A DNA stretch of 64,000 bases. Origin: Magnaporthiopsis rhizophila. Lineage: Eukaryota; Ascomycota; Sordariomycetes; Magnaporthales; Magnaporthaceae. Every line of letters begins with the position of its first letter. Position 1 is the stretch's first letter. Positions 21,315 to 31,761 of the stretch are shown one piece after another. The position numbers and the translations under genes are program-made. The DNA lies in contig PYSS01000062.1 of the NCBI GenBank assembly GCA_003049465.1, positions 1 to 64,000 on the forward strand, written 5' to 3'. The notes below the pieces were generated by a model that worked only from the letters and a program-made list of their open reading frames with translations, was not told the origin of the DNA and did no database searches.

Positions 21315-23579
21315 TTATGGCAACCTCCTCTTGTCGACCGTCCCCTCAGCCGGCGCGCCCTCGACGCACCGGCCCTTGGCGAAGCCGGCCCCAAAGACGC
21401 CGCTGCCGGTCCGCCAAACTGTGCGGCCGTCGGGCGTCTTGGTGCACGAGGGGCACACCAGTACTCGGTGCCAAGCGGTGGCGAGGTTGCCGCGCACGTT
21501 GTAGATGCCCGTGTGGTTCTCGGGCTGCGTGTTGTACGCCGAGTCGGTGGCCTTGACGAGCACCGCAGTGCACCTCGTCTCCTTCTGCTTGCTGCTGCTG
21601 CTACTGCTGTTCTCCTCGGTCTTGTCGCCTTGTCCCTTGGTCGTCGCGCCGACGCCGCCCGAGCCGGCAAACTCGGGCAGGTTGCCGACGTAGCGCCACC
21701 GCTTCCAGGCCCACGCCTTAGATCCCCGGCAGCCTTTGCCATTGGGCCCGCAGTCGTCGAGCAGCTCTGCCTGGTCCCAGGTGCGGCCGCCGTCGACGCT
21801 GACATCGACGCGGATGATGTGCCTGCCGCCGCCAGAGTATGCATACCCCATCAGCGCTACTGGCACCGTTTGATCATCAGCGGCGGGGGCGGTGGCTGCT
21901 GCTGTAGCATTGGCTGGCGAGGACTCGGTCCTTTGTGGCAGCGGCTGATCCAGGTGGTGCTCGCGACGCCATCCGGACAGGTCGCGGACGCCCGGCGCGG
22001 CGCGGCGCTCGTCGGTGCGGCGCAGCATCCAGCGGGCCTTCTTGCCGGCCTCGCGCACGCAGCCGCCGATCCAGATGCCCGTGACGGCGCTGGTGATGGG
22101 CATCTCTTGGATGGCCGGGTAGCGATCCCAGTCAGGACTGGAGCCTTCGTTGGGGCCGAAGCACTTGTAGTCGCGGCGCTGCCACTGGCTTGTCGACTCC
22201 TCGTCGCTTACGGCGATCCTGTTCAGCCACTTGACTGACCGCGCGGCGACATGGCCGGGCACAATGGCCCTCAGGGGGAAACCGTGGTCCGGCGGGAGGG
22301 GCCGGCCGTTCATGCCAAACGCCAACAGCACGTCGGCGCGCGGGTCGAGAGCTGTGGCGAGGGGAATGGAAGCGCCGTAGGCTTCGAGGGCGGAGAACTG
22401 CACGTGCATCTCACGGCTGTCTTCATCCTCGTCTTTGCCTGGCGAGGAGGCAGTTTTGGCAGCGACTGCGGTTGGGGATCGTGAGGACGGCGAGAGGCCG
22501 GCATCGAGGAGCACGTCAGCGAGCCGGACGCCTTCCCACTCGGCGTTGGAGATGGCGCCCACTCCCCACTGGAGGCCGTTGGTGGCGTTTGCAGAGGCGG
22601 TCATGTCGCTGCGGCGGTTGCCGCTGCACTGGAGGGCGGCAGTGACGCGGTGGACGCGGAAGCGGGATCGCAGCTCCTCGAGCGTGTAGACGCGCTCCTC
22701 GCCCGACGGCAGCTCGATGGTAAGCGCGTGGCGGCCTGCGGCGGCGGCTTCGACGGGCGGGACCCACATGTGGTTGCGGACGTAGAAGAGCTCGGCGGGC
22801 GTGATGAACTCGCTGGCGAGGTCGGACGCGGGCGGCTCGGCGTTGCGCGGCTTGGCTGTGTGGGTAATCAGGCGCGGGTCGCGGGCCGGGTCCGAGGCGA
22901 AGGGGTCCTCGACGGCTTCAGCGGCCGGGAGACCGGTTGCGCGGTCCAGGTCCTCGATGGCGATCAGGCCAACCAGGTACTGGTCGAGGATCTCGCGGAC
23001 ATGTGGGGCTTTGTGGATGGTGAAGATGTTCCAGTAAGGCTCGATGCTGGCACCGGCGGCGCGCAGGATCACGTCGCCACCCGGATGGGCGCCCACCCAG
23101 TCCGTTATGTCGTAGACCTTGTCTTCGTATGTGACCCAGGGCCTGTCCGAGCCTGGGCCGTGATCCGCACGGATATCGGCCAGGCGGTGCCGTGGCAGTG
23201 ACGGGTCTCTGCTGTCAGATGAGGCGTCTTGACGCTGACCAGAGCCGTCTGACGCCTTTGTTTCGTTGCTGGAGAAGATTGGCTGTGTGATGGCTGCTAT
23301 TGCGGCGAGCAGTGACGCGCCCGTGGCTCCTGCGAGAAGTGTGGTTCTCTTGCGGCCCCCATTTCCGCCGTGTCTCGAGGACTCGCTCGTGTCATGGCCG
23401 TTCTCTGGGGTCGTAGGTGGTGATGAGCGGGAAGCGGTCGAGGAAGCACGAATCTGTGGCAGGTCAAAGAAGGAAGATCGAGGTGGGTGTCGAGCTAAGG
23501 GTGGTAGAGGCCGCGAGCGGGCGCATCGTAGGCTTCGTGGTATGCCGGCAACGACGCGAGTCGAAGCCCGGACTAACAT
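21315..23579 (-). CDS. Cytochrome b5-molybdopterin sulfite oxidase, mitochondrial-type
   Basis: It oxidises sulfite to sulfate. A single exon gives 754 residues. The N-terminus is Arg/Ser-rich like a mitochondrial presequence. A hydrophobic segment (TTLLAGATGASLLAAIAAI, about residues 79-97) follows and may act as a sorting signal. The cytochrome b5 domain has WVTYEDKVYDITDW and heme ligands His165 in HPGGD and the His of FTIHKAPHV. The Moco domain has ELFYVRNHMWVPP, Cys318 in ALQCSGNRR (molybdenum ligand) and FGMNGRPLPPDHGFPLRAIVPG. The dimerisation domain closes with GYAYSGGGRHIIRVDVSVDGG and an Asn-containing NVRGNLATAWHRV. Low-complexity inserts rich in Ser, Ala or Thr interrupt the core at several points. 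A nitrate reductase is excluded because there is no FAD/NADH half. Confidence 0.93.
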   Translation of the reverse strand: MLVRASTRVVAGIPRSLRCARSRPLPPLARHPPRSSFFDLPQIRASSTASRSSPPTTPENGHDTSESSRHGGNGGRKRTTLLAGATGASLLAAIAAITQPIFSSNETKASDGSGQRQDASSDSRDPSLPRHRLADIRADHGPGSDRPWVTYEDKVYDITDWVGAHPGGDVILRAAGASIEPYWNIFTIHKAPHVREILDQYLVGLIAIEDLDRATGLPAAEAVEDPFASDPARDPRLITHTAKPRNAEPPASDLASEFITPAELFYVRNHMWVPPVEAAAAGRHALTIELPSGEERVYTLEELRSRFRVHRVTAALQCSGNRRSDMTASANATNGLQWGVGAISNAEWEGVRLADVLLDAGLSPSSRSPTAVAAKTASSPGKDEDEDSREMHVQFSALEAYGASIPLATALDPRADVLLAFGMNGRPLPPDHGFPLRAIVPGHVAARSVKWLNRIAVSDEESTSQWQRRDYKCFGPNEGSSPDWDRYPAIQEMPITSAVTGIWIGGCVREAGKKARWMLRRTDERRAAPGVRDLSGWRREHHLDQPLPQRTESSPANATAAATAPAADDQTVPVALMGYAYSGGGRHIIRVDVSVDGGRTWDQAELLDDCGPNGKGCRGSKAWAWKRWRYVGNLPEFAGSGGVGATTKGQGDKTEENSSSSSSKQKETRCTAVLVKATDSAYNTQPENHTGIYNVRGNLATAWHRVLVCPSCTKTPDGRTVWRTGSGVFGAGFAKGRCVEGAPAEGTVDKRRLP

Positions 23580-25285
23580 GGCGGTCGACGTCTAACAAGA
23601 CTTGCTGGAAATTGGCGAGAGGTCATGTTAGGAAAAGCAGCGCTTGAGCGAAGCGGCAGGGTAAGGATAAAAAGCTATGGCTTCGCGCAGTCGGCCGAGA
23701 GTTCTGTCCAACACGAAAAACAAAGCTGACTCACGGTGGCGGCTGTCGTTCTCGTCGGCGCGGCCTTGGATTTTCGACGCCCGTTTTTAATGTGGAGGCA
23801 TCACCAAGTGGGTCCGCAGCGAAGCAGGAATTCGAGATGGATCAATCTCCGGATTGGAATTTCCTTGCCAGAGAAAGCCCAATTGATTTCGTGGATGAAT
23901 GATTAAATAACTGGACAAACCTAAGAGAGCGGCGGAAGGGGAACTAAGACATTCGAGGAGTTGATTCAGATTGAGAGAACATGTTGGTGTTGGAGGAAAA
24001 CAGCAAATCGATGATACGTCACAGCTCCCCAAACATCAATGAAAGGAGAGAGAAAGCAAAGCGACAGGGACATTCAATCTCAAACACGCAAAATCAATAC
24101 CTCACCGACTAACGAAATTGGATTCACATGATTCACATTCTCTTATCAATACAAGCCAGCACACTCCCTCCTGGACACCAGAACAAGGTCAGGCGACCCC
24201 GTAAGGCTGGTGCTCTGCGACAAACGAGGCAAGCACCGTGGTCCTTGTTGTTTTTAGTTACGTATTCCAGCCCGTCCAGCACAGGATAGACCCTGGCACA
24301 GGCCTGTCATCTGACCCCAGCAGGGCAGCCCCCAAGCGCTTGGCCCCGGTAACTCTAATGCGGTTGTCGACGGTTCCCGGCGGTCAAGAAGGGCCCAACG
24401 ATCCATTTCAATGCATTTTGACAGCCCGAGCACCGACGGCAATTTTCCGAATGGCTACCACGCCGGTCTTCACCCCGGTTAGCAAGGGTTTAGTTAGTCA
24501 GTTCCCCGTCGGCGTCCGCTGTCGCCCAGGCTCTCGGAGAACCCCCTGGAAGAAGGCCTGGGCCTCGGGCACACGGCGGCAATCGACCGACAACCGACGC
24601 CGTCTGAGAGCCGCGTCTCGGCGTCCACCACGTATGTACGACCTCGCCCCTTGGCACTGCATAGATATCTCCCTAAATTGGAAGGTCCCGATCGACGGGA
24701 CGAAGAAAGCCAGCACAGCGGTGCCCGACGGCCTTTTGGATCTGCACTATACCGTCGTATCAGCCAATACGGTCGCGATCCTCATTTGGCTAAGACAGTT
24801 GACAGGCATCCTCGATACCACAGATATTAGGTCACCAAACTACAAATAGTGTGCTACCCGGGAGGAAAAGAAAAGAATACAAACTGTCACGGGACTAGAC
24901 CAAGGTAGTACCCGTTACACCAAAGCAAAAGGGAACGTTGTCATATCCGGGGCTACGACGTGCTTGGTCCTCATATAAGGGATCGTACCGTGACACAAAC
25001 AGAAACAGATTAAGAAGGAAAAAAAAAAAAAGAAAAAAAAGAGAAAAGCACGCGAGCACATAGGAAGCAGCCGTCCATCCAAATGTCATCCCGGTGTAAG
25101 GAAGTGTGCGACACTGGCCACTGGTGGCAGATAAGGAAGCCAGCCCAAGCCCAGGTGGAGCGACGGGAAACGGACTGAACCAACAGAAACAAAAAGAAAA
25201 GCCAAACGCAGACGCCACCCAACCCCTCCAAATCCAAGACCAAAACAAGGACGATCTTCGATCAAACCCTCCGCCCCAAGCTGGG
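23580..25285. other. Intergenic, no gene recognised
   Basis: About 1.7 kb between the sulfite oxidase start and the 3' end of the zinc-module gene. A plus-strand frame at 24238-24849 opens with GTG and has no match that I can name. An A-rich run near 25019-25043 and AT-richer sequence at 23780-24130 are the only features. Confidence 0.35.
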
Positions 25286-28200
25286 CTATTGCGCAGCGTC
25301 CGACAGCGCCCGGCTGACCGATCGCGTCGTCCGCCTGTTCGCCGGCGCCCCCAGGGCCGGCGGCGTGGGCGCAACGCCTGCCGCCAGCTTCTTGGCCGCC
25401 GACTTGGTGGCGGCGACCGTCGCTGGCTTGGCAGCTGAGGCCGCGGCCTTCTTGGTCGCTGGTGTCGCCACCGCTTTCGCCTTCTTGGCAGCCGGCGTCT
25501 TTGCTGGCGTCTTCGCCGGCGTCGCGGCGGCGACCTTGCGCTTCTTGGCCGGGGGCGTGGCCTTGGCCTTGGCCGCAGGTCCTGGGCTGGCCGCGTCGGC
25601 ACCGGCCGCCTTGGCCGTCGCGGCGCGCTTCCGCTTGACCCCCGGGCTTGCGGGCAACGGCGGCGGGGTCTTTTCGGCCGCCTTGGCCTTGGCGCCGCCG
25701 GCGACGGCGGGCAGGCCCGGACTGCCTTCGACGGGCGGGTCGAAGACGGCCTCGTTGATCAGGGCCGGGTCGTCCCAGTCGGATGGCTTGCGTGGCTTGT
25801 AGCTCGAGTCCGTCCCGCCGTGCCCGTGCCGCTTGGTGGCGCCACCGATCTTGCCGCCGCCGGCCAAGTCGTTGCCCTCGTCGTCGTCGTCGCTCAGCTC
25901 GTAGTAGTCGCCGTCACCGCCGTCATCCGGGTAGTAGTCCGGGTGCGGGCCGTCTTCTTCTTCTTCGTCGCTCGAGGACAAGAAGAGCTCCTCATCCTCG
26001 CTTCCGGTAAAGATGACCCTGACGGCGGGTTCTTTGATCTTCCTTCGCCCACCGCGAGCACCACCGCCCCGGGCACCTCCACGGCCTCCCCGCGTCGACT
26101 TCGCGGGAGACCGCGTGGTGACGTCGGTTGGGGAAATCCCGTCGTCAGCTGTCGCTTGGGTGATCTGGATCGGGGGAGGAACTATGTGATCGGAAGATGG
26201 ATCAGCAAAATGCTAAAAACGAATCCTTCGGCTGGCTGCGAAAACCTTCCGCAGTTGGTGGGTTTGACCTACCTGGGATGTCAACCTTGTGAGCCGCTTT
26301 TTTACCCTTGTCCTGTCCCGTGACGGGAGAAGTAACTCCCGCCGGAGACTGTGGCTGGTTGCTGGCTTCCTCCCGCCCGGAAGCCACGTCCGGTTCGTTG
26401 ACCTTAGCGTCCACCTCCTCAAGGTAGCCGTCACGGCCCTCGCCCTGGATGTCGATGGTATCAAGCACATCCTTGGTCCAGTCGATGTGGTGCTGGAAGT
26501 GTTTGATCTTCTTGGCGGTGCCCTTCTCGTCGCTGCCCCAGCCAAACGACGCGAACGACAAGTCCTCGCAGTAGGGGCAGTGCTCCCGCCAGCCGTCGAC
26601 GTCTGGGTGCTCCGTCTCATAGTGGTCCCAGTGGCCCTTGCCGGTGTTGACAGTAAAATCCTCCCCGCAGATTTGGCAGTACGCCGGCAGGGTCTGGCCG
26701 CCACGCGAGTATTCGTACATAAAGTCTTGCTTGTGCGGCAGGTCGGCGGGCCTGCCGGCGCGGAGCGGCGGGCTGTCGAGCGGCTTGCCCGAACCAAGAT
26801 CCAAGGGGCCTTCGTTCCTGTCCGTGTTCTTGTCGCAGCCGCGCAGGTGCGTTAGCCACTCCCACCGGGCGCTGCTGGCCGCGATGCCGCACCAGGGGCA
26901 GAATGCGTCGGGAGTGCCGTTGAACCCCCGGCAGCCGTGCAGGTGCTTGCTCCGGTAGGGCCCGCTGAAGGGCGCCAGGGCGAGCCCGCATCCCATGCAG
27001 TAGGGAGCCCGGCCGACGTGGCGCGCGTCCTTGGCGCGGCACTTGGCCTCCGGGTGCGGACAGCCACCGTCGGCGTTGGGCTCGCCGCACTCCTCGCAGA
27101 AGCTGTAGGTGCGGCACGCGTCCTTACCGCAGCAGTCCTTGGCCAGATGTGGGGTGTTGTCGCCCTTGGAGGCCGGGCAGTCCTCGCAGAAGCAAAAGGG
27201 CCGGGCCTCGGCGTGGTTGATGCTGGGGTTGCACGTGTTGTCGTGCTGCACGCGGTCGGCGTGCCGGCCCAGCGCTCGATGGTCGCGGCCGCAGCGCGGG
27301 CAGAAGTTGTAGGCCCTCTCCCGCCCGGCGCAGAGCTTCTTATCGACGACCACCACGCCAGCCGCGGCGTCCTTGGCCAAGTCTTCCTTTGTGAGAAACA
27401 GGGCCGAGTGCTTGTTGAGGAAGTGGCTCCGCCGTTGCGTGGCATCCCAGTGCTTGTACAGGCGCTCGTCGCAAAAGTTGCACTTCTCCGTCGAGTGCGC
27501 CTTCTCAGCGTGCTCGTGGATGGCGGTCATGTCCCCCAGGTGGAAGGTCTCTTCGCATCCCTTGAACGGGCACGCGTGCGTGCGGCCCACGGCGATGTTG
27601 CGCATCTTGACGAACGCTTTGGACAGCTTGAGCTGCTCCGTCGCCGTCATCATGGAGCGGCTGATGGACGGCACGCTCGGCCCGGAGTAGAGGAACTGCT
27701 CGACCGGCGGCCCGAACGTGGGGATCCGCGGCCCGTCCTGCTCATATATGGAGATGGGATCGGCAAAGTACGTCTCCCTCGCAAGCGCGTCATGCTCGGC
27801 CTGCGACAGCGGGTACTTGGAGAAGTAGCTGGGCGGGCGGCGGAGATGTGCCGGCTCTGGCTGCGTCTCGAGCGTGCTCGTGCGACTCCCCTCTGCCGAT
27901 GTCGTCGCCGCCTTCGACGTGGTAGCTTTTTGGGCTCGGGCTTGGCCCTCTGCAGCGCCAGCTTTCCTGTCCTTATGCTCTCCGTGCTGGCCGTCTCCAA
28001 CGTGTGCCGTCCCAAAAGGCTGAAGCGGCGGAAACGGCCCGCTAGGGGGTGTTCCCGAGCCCCACATGGTGTGCGAGAAGCCATAAGGCAGATCCTGCCG
28101 CCGCTTCTCCAGCGTGAGCACAGTCCCCGGTGACGCCCGCTCGACGTGAACCACGCTCGAGATGATGAAGCGGCTTATGACTTTCCAGTCTGTCTCGTCC

Positions 28201-30371
28201 ATGTCGGTGCGCAGAAGGATCCGGCTGCGGGCTCCGTCCACGCTGATGCCCGAATGGCTCGAATTGAGCTCCTTCACTCCCCTTGGCAGCATCTGGTTGA
28301 TGTATATGTCGGTGTGATTCGGATCGAGGTCGGGGCTGGACAGGAAGACCTCTCTGCGAAACTGGGCCAGCGTGCAGCCGGACCACTGCCGGCACGGGAT
28401 GGCGAACTCGAAGCTGGGCTGCTCGCCCTTCTTGAGGTTGGGAAGCTCTCCTGCGCTGTTCCGCATCAACACCGTGTAGCCCCGGAACACGGGCCGGACG
28501 CCTATGAAAGCCCTGTCGTGGGGGTGCTTCCTCGCCGCCTGGCTGATCTGCGCCACGCTGTACTCTAGGCATTCGTCGAAGGCGGTGAACGGCTCATGGA
28601 TGTTGAAGATGTGGCAGGGCACACTCTTCCCCTCTCCGTTCCATCGCAGCATACCCTCGCCAGGATTGAAGATCTCCACGTGGTGGATATTCTCATACTC
28701 GTCTTTGCCGAGAACGGATCTCAGGAGCTCGCGCAGCCTGTCGGCCAGCACCCCCTCGTCCTTGGTCAGATCGAAGCAGAACTGTGAGACGTGCTTGTCG
28801 GGCATGCACACGCCGGGGATGTAGATGCGCCACTTGAGCGCCGCGTCTGCGTCCGACTCCGGACAGCTGATGCGCAGGTCCGCGCGGGCGCGGCCCGTCA
28901 CGTGGTGTCGAAGGACCTGAACAAGTTCCGACGTGAGGTTGAGGGCGCCGAGGCTGTTGGCCTTGATGTTGCCCGCGCGCACCTGCACGATCCTGTGCAC
29001 CAGGCTTTCGCCATCGGGCGTCGCGCCTGGCATGAGCAGTTTGGCGACGTCGCAGAGATACGCTGTGAACTGGTGAGACTCAAGCTCCGGGTTGAATGGG
29101 ATGAGCGGGTTGGAGAACGGCACCAAGTTGAGATAGGCGACCTCCCCCGTGGTGTCACCGTCACGCCGCACCATCAGGACTCTCCTGTCGTTCTTGTCGG
29201 GCACCCACTGCGACGTCTTGGGGTATGGCAGCTGAGGAAGGGTCAGATAGTAGGTGCGTCTGTCGGCCGACGGATCCCTGGGCTGGATGTACTGGTTGTA
29301 AATCTCGTCCTCTCCCTCCGTGCCGGTTGTGAACTTCTTGGTGTCGATCATGGGCCTCAGACTGGCGTCATCGCGGACGACCAGGATAACGTCAGAGCCG
29401 CCGCGGTGGCGGAGTCCCAGGAGCCGATCCACAGCAAGTCGAAACGAGACCAGGTCGTGGAAGACAACCTGGCCGCGGCGTCCATGAAGCCGCCAGAATG
29501 GGCCCGTCGGCTCTGCGGAGCTATCCCGCGTGCCGCCTATCAGCGTATCCACGCTGCCGGCACCGCCGCGCAGGACGGCCATGTCCTGCTTGAAGTGGCT
29601 ATACCAGCCGTCGTCCTTTGTGCGGGTGGTTCTGCCGGCGCCGTGCCGCTTGTTGTACAGATCCTCGTATTTGGGATCCGAGGCTTCTATTCCAGGGTTA
29701 GCAAACTCACGGGCAGCAGACTCTAGCGTAACAGTACATGGCAGAAGATCACAAAGGGGTTTTTTTTTAAACATACCCCGATCCACTCCGTGGCCGTAGG
29801 TGCGCTTGCCGTACGCGTTCAGCCACCGCAGCGCGCCGGAATCTTTGTCATCGAGGATTTCGGGCACGAACTCGTCTTCGCTGTCGCTCGGCGGCTCGCG
29901 GTCGACGTCCCTGCTGTCGTAAGGCGACACGGGGAGGCCAAAGTAGAGCATGGTCAGCTTCGTGACCTTGGCCTCGGCCGGCGTCGCCACCTTGACGTTT
30001 TGGAACCTCTCGGTGCGGAGCAGGCGGTGGTACTTGCGGCTGTAGTCGCGCTGCAGCCGCCCGAGCTCGGAGTCGTAGGGCGACTGCAGGAACAGCGCCT
30101 TCTCGTGCTCGGTGAAGTACTTGTCCAGTACGTTGCTGAGCGCCTGGGGGTCGTCCTCCTTGTCGAACATGGCCGCGAACTCGTCGGCCTTCTTCTGGAA
30201 CTCCTCGTCGTCGCAAGAGATCCCGAGCCTCCACCGCGCCTTGGTCTCAGCTCGCTTGTCAGGTGTGACGAACTCGGTAGGTTCTGGCGAGGACTCTGGC
30301 AACTCTTCTTGGACCTGCGTCGCGGCCGCGCTGGCCGTGCGCGTCCCGCCGAAGAGGCTGGCCAATGGCAT
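25286..30371 (-). CDS. Large uncharacterised multi-zinc-module protein with acidic and histone H1-like tail
   Basis: I do not recognise a named family. Three exons are inferred: 30371-29777, 29722-26273 and 26181-25286, giving 1646 residues. The first intron is 54 bases (GTATGT..CTAG) and leaves the frame open. The second (GTAGGT..ATAG) restores HKVDIPVPPPIQI. Residues 1 to about 900 form a soluble, apparently structured region with no motif I can place. Residues about 916-1276 hold roughly nine Cys/His modules: a C2H2-like CPFKGC..H..H, then C-x2-C starts such as CNFC, CPRC, CFCEDC, CEEC, CMGC, CPWC, CQIC and CPYC. Each is closed by later Cys or His. An RGG-type stretch follows (RGGRGGAGGGARGG), then an acidic block (SSSDEEEED). 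The tail has about 140 residues rich in Ala, Lys and Pro with TPAKTPAKTPAAKKAK repeats. The composition suggests a nuclear chromatin- or RNA-binding role, which is inference. Confidence 0.85.
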
Positions 30372-31761
30372 CCTGTGATTCGGTGACGCGGGGATAAAAC
30401 TTTGCTATCTTCTTTCCAACTACCGGAGGCAGCTGTACCCTCGAGCCTCCTGGAGTAGTACGGAGGTGTTGCGAGAGGCAAGTTGCGAGAAAGGAATCAA
30501 AACAAGAAAAATGAAAAAACATGGGTAGTGAAAAGGTCGGCTAAGCAGAGAGACAATCAGAAGACGGCGATGTTTTCATCCAGGGCGCGTTGGGCACAAA
30601 CAAAGGCGCGGTGGAATGCGCCAAACTGATGGCGTGGTAGGGGGGTTTAGCGCTCGTCGACTAGGAGAACTCCAACCATTCCCGGGGAGAAATTGGTCGT
30701 TCTGTGTCTGCATTCCCGCCTCTCACCTGTCCTTCTTTGCTGCTCTTTTTTCACTCTGTTAATCTTCTATGCTATCCCTATGCTGGGAAGTGGGACAATG
30801 TCCAGGAGGCAAAGAAGGCTCTGTGGCCGCAAACGGCCTCCCTGAGCGATCTGAGTCCCCGCCAGATGACCTCACTGCGTCGAGTGGCCTTCCAGCTCGG
30901 ACGAACTGACATCAATCGAAAGCAAACGGATCCTAATCATGAACAGCATTGGGATATTCGAGGCAACTGTGGCCATGAACTGCAACAAGATATGCACAAA
31001 GATGAAAAGATTCCGAAAACAAGAGTCGGAGATCATCAGACCACAACCACGCAGTCAAACTCAGCCAACAAGGGCGGACATAGTCATCAGAGGTCTAAGA
31101 GATATATAGGTGCCATGGAATTGGCAATTTGGTCGCCAAGTAAGGTGGCGGCTCGCAGGATTTTTCTGCGACACAGTAGAAGCAGCCGGACGGAGGGCGT
31201 GGGAGAGGAATTGCTCCCTTTACTACTCTAGTTTGGGGCGACTGGAATGGCGAATGAAAGTGGCCGTCCGTTTTCGTGTACGACCCCTCGGCGGTTATTA
31301 GGGCTAAACCGAACCCGAACCGGTCGTTGTCGAAGGGAGACGAAAGAGAAGGGGAACAAGGAAATGGAAAAGGAACAGGAGGACTTATATCGAAGGCGTA
31401 AGCTCCGGCTGTTACCTTTGTCTGCTCCCTTTCCTGAAGAACCCTTTGCGAGGGAAGTGTAGGAGTAAAGAACGCGCGCGATATGCGTGTTATTTTGCCC
31501 TTGCTGGTTGCTGGCAAAGAATTGTCCGTCTCACGGTACAATATTGAAGGTCCATAACGCCATGGAGGTGTACGCGATGTTCCGGGAGGAAGGCCGTGAT
31601 TCAACATACTCACTAGCAACTTGCGCATTGGTTTCTGATGTTGGGATACAGAAAACCATCTGTCCCGTCGACCCAGCTCCAACCTACCTCAGCAGATATC
31701 TCCAAGACAAATCTCAAACCGCCAGCACCCAGTATCGCATAGCCCACATCTGGACTCTCTT
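30372..31761. other. Upstream region of the zinc-module gene and 3' flank of the sugar transporter
   Basis: About 1.4 kb. The part next to 30371 should be the zinc-module promoter and leader. No conserved frame is seen; the frames at 30704-31231 and 31095-31682 give no recognisable protein. Confidence 0.4.

Noticed and set aside
24238..24849. Plus-strand frame of 203 codons
   Set aside because: Opens with GTG, no recognisable protein, no intron or signal context.
26937..30386. Plus-strand frames opposite the zinc-module gene
   Set aside because: The minus strand encodes the Cys/His array with matched spacing; the plus frames have no motif.
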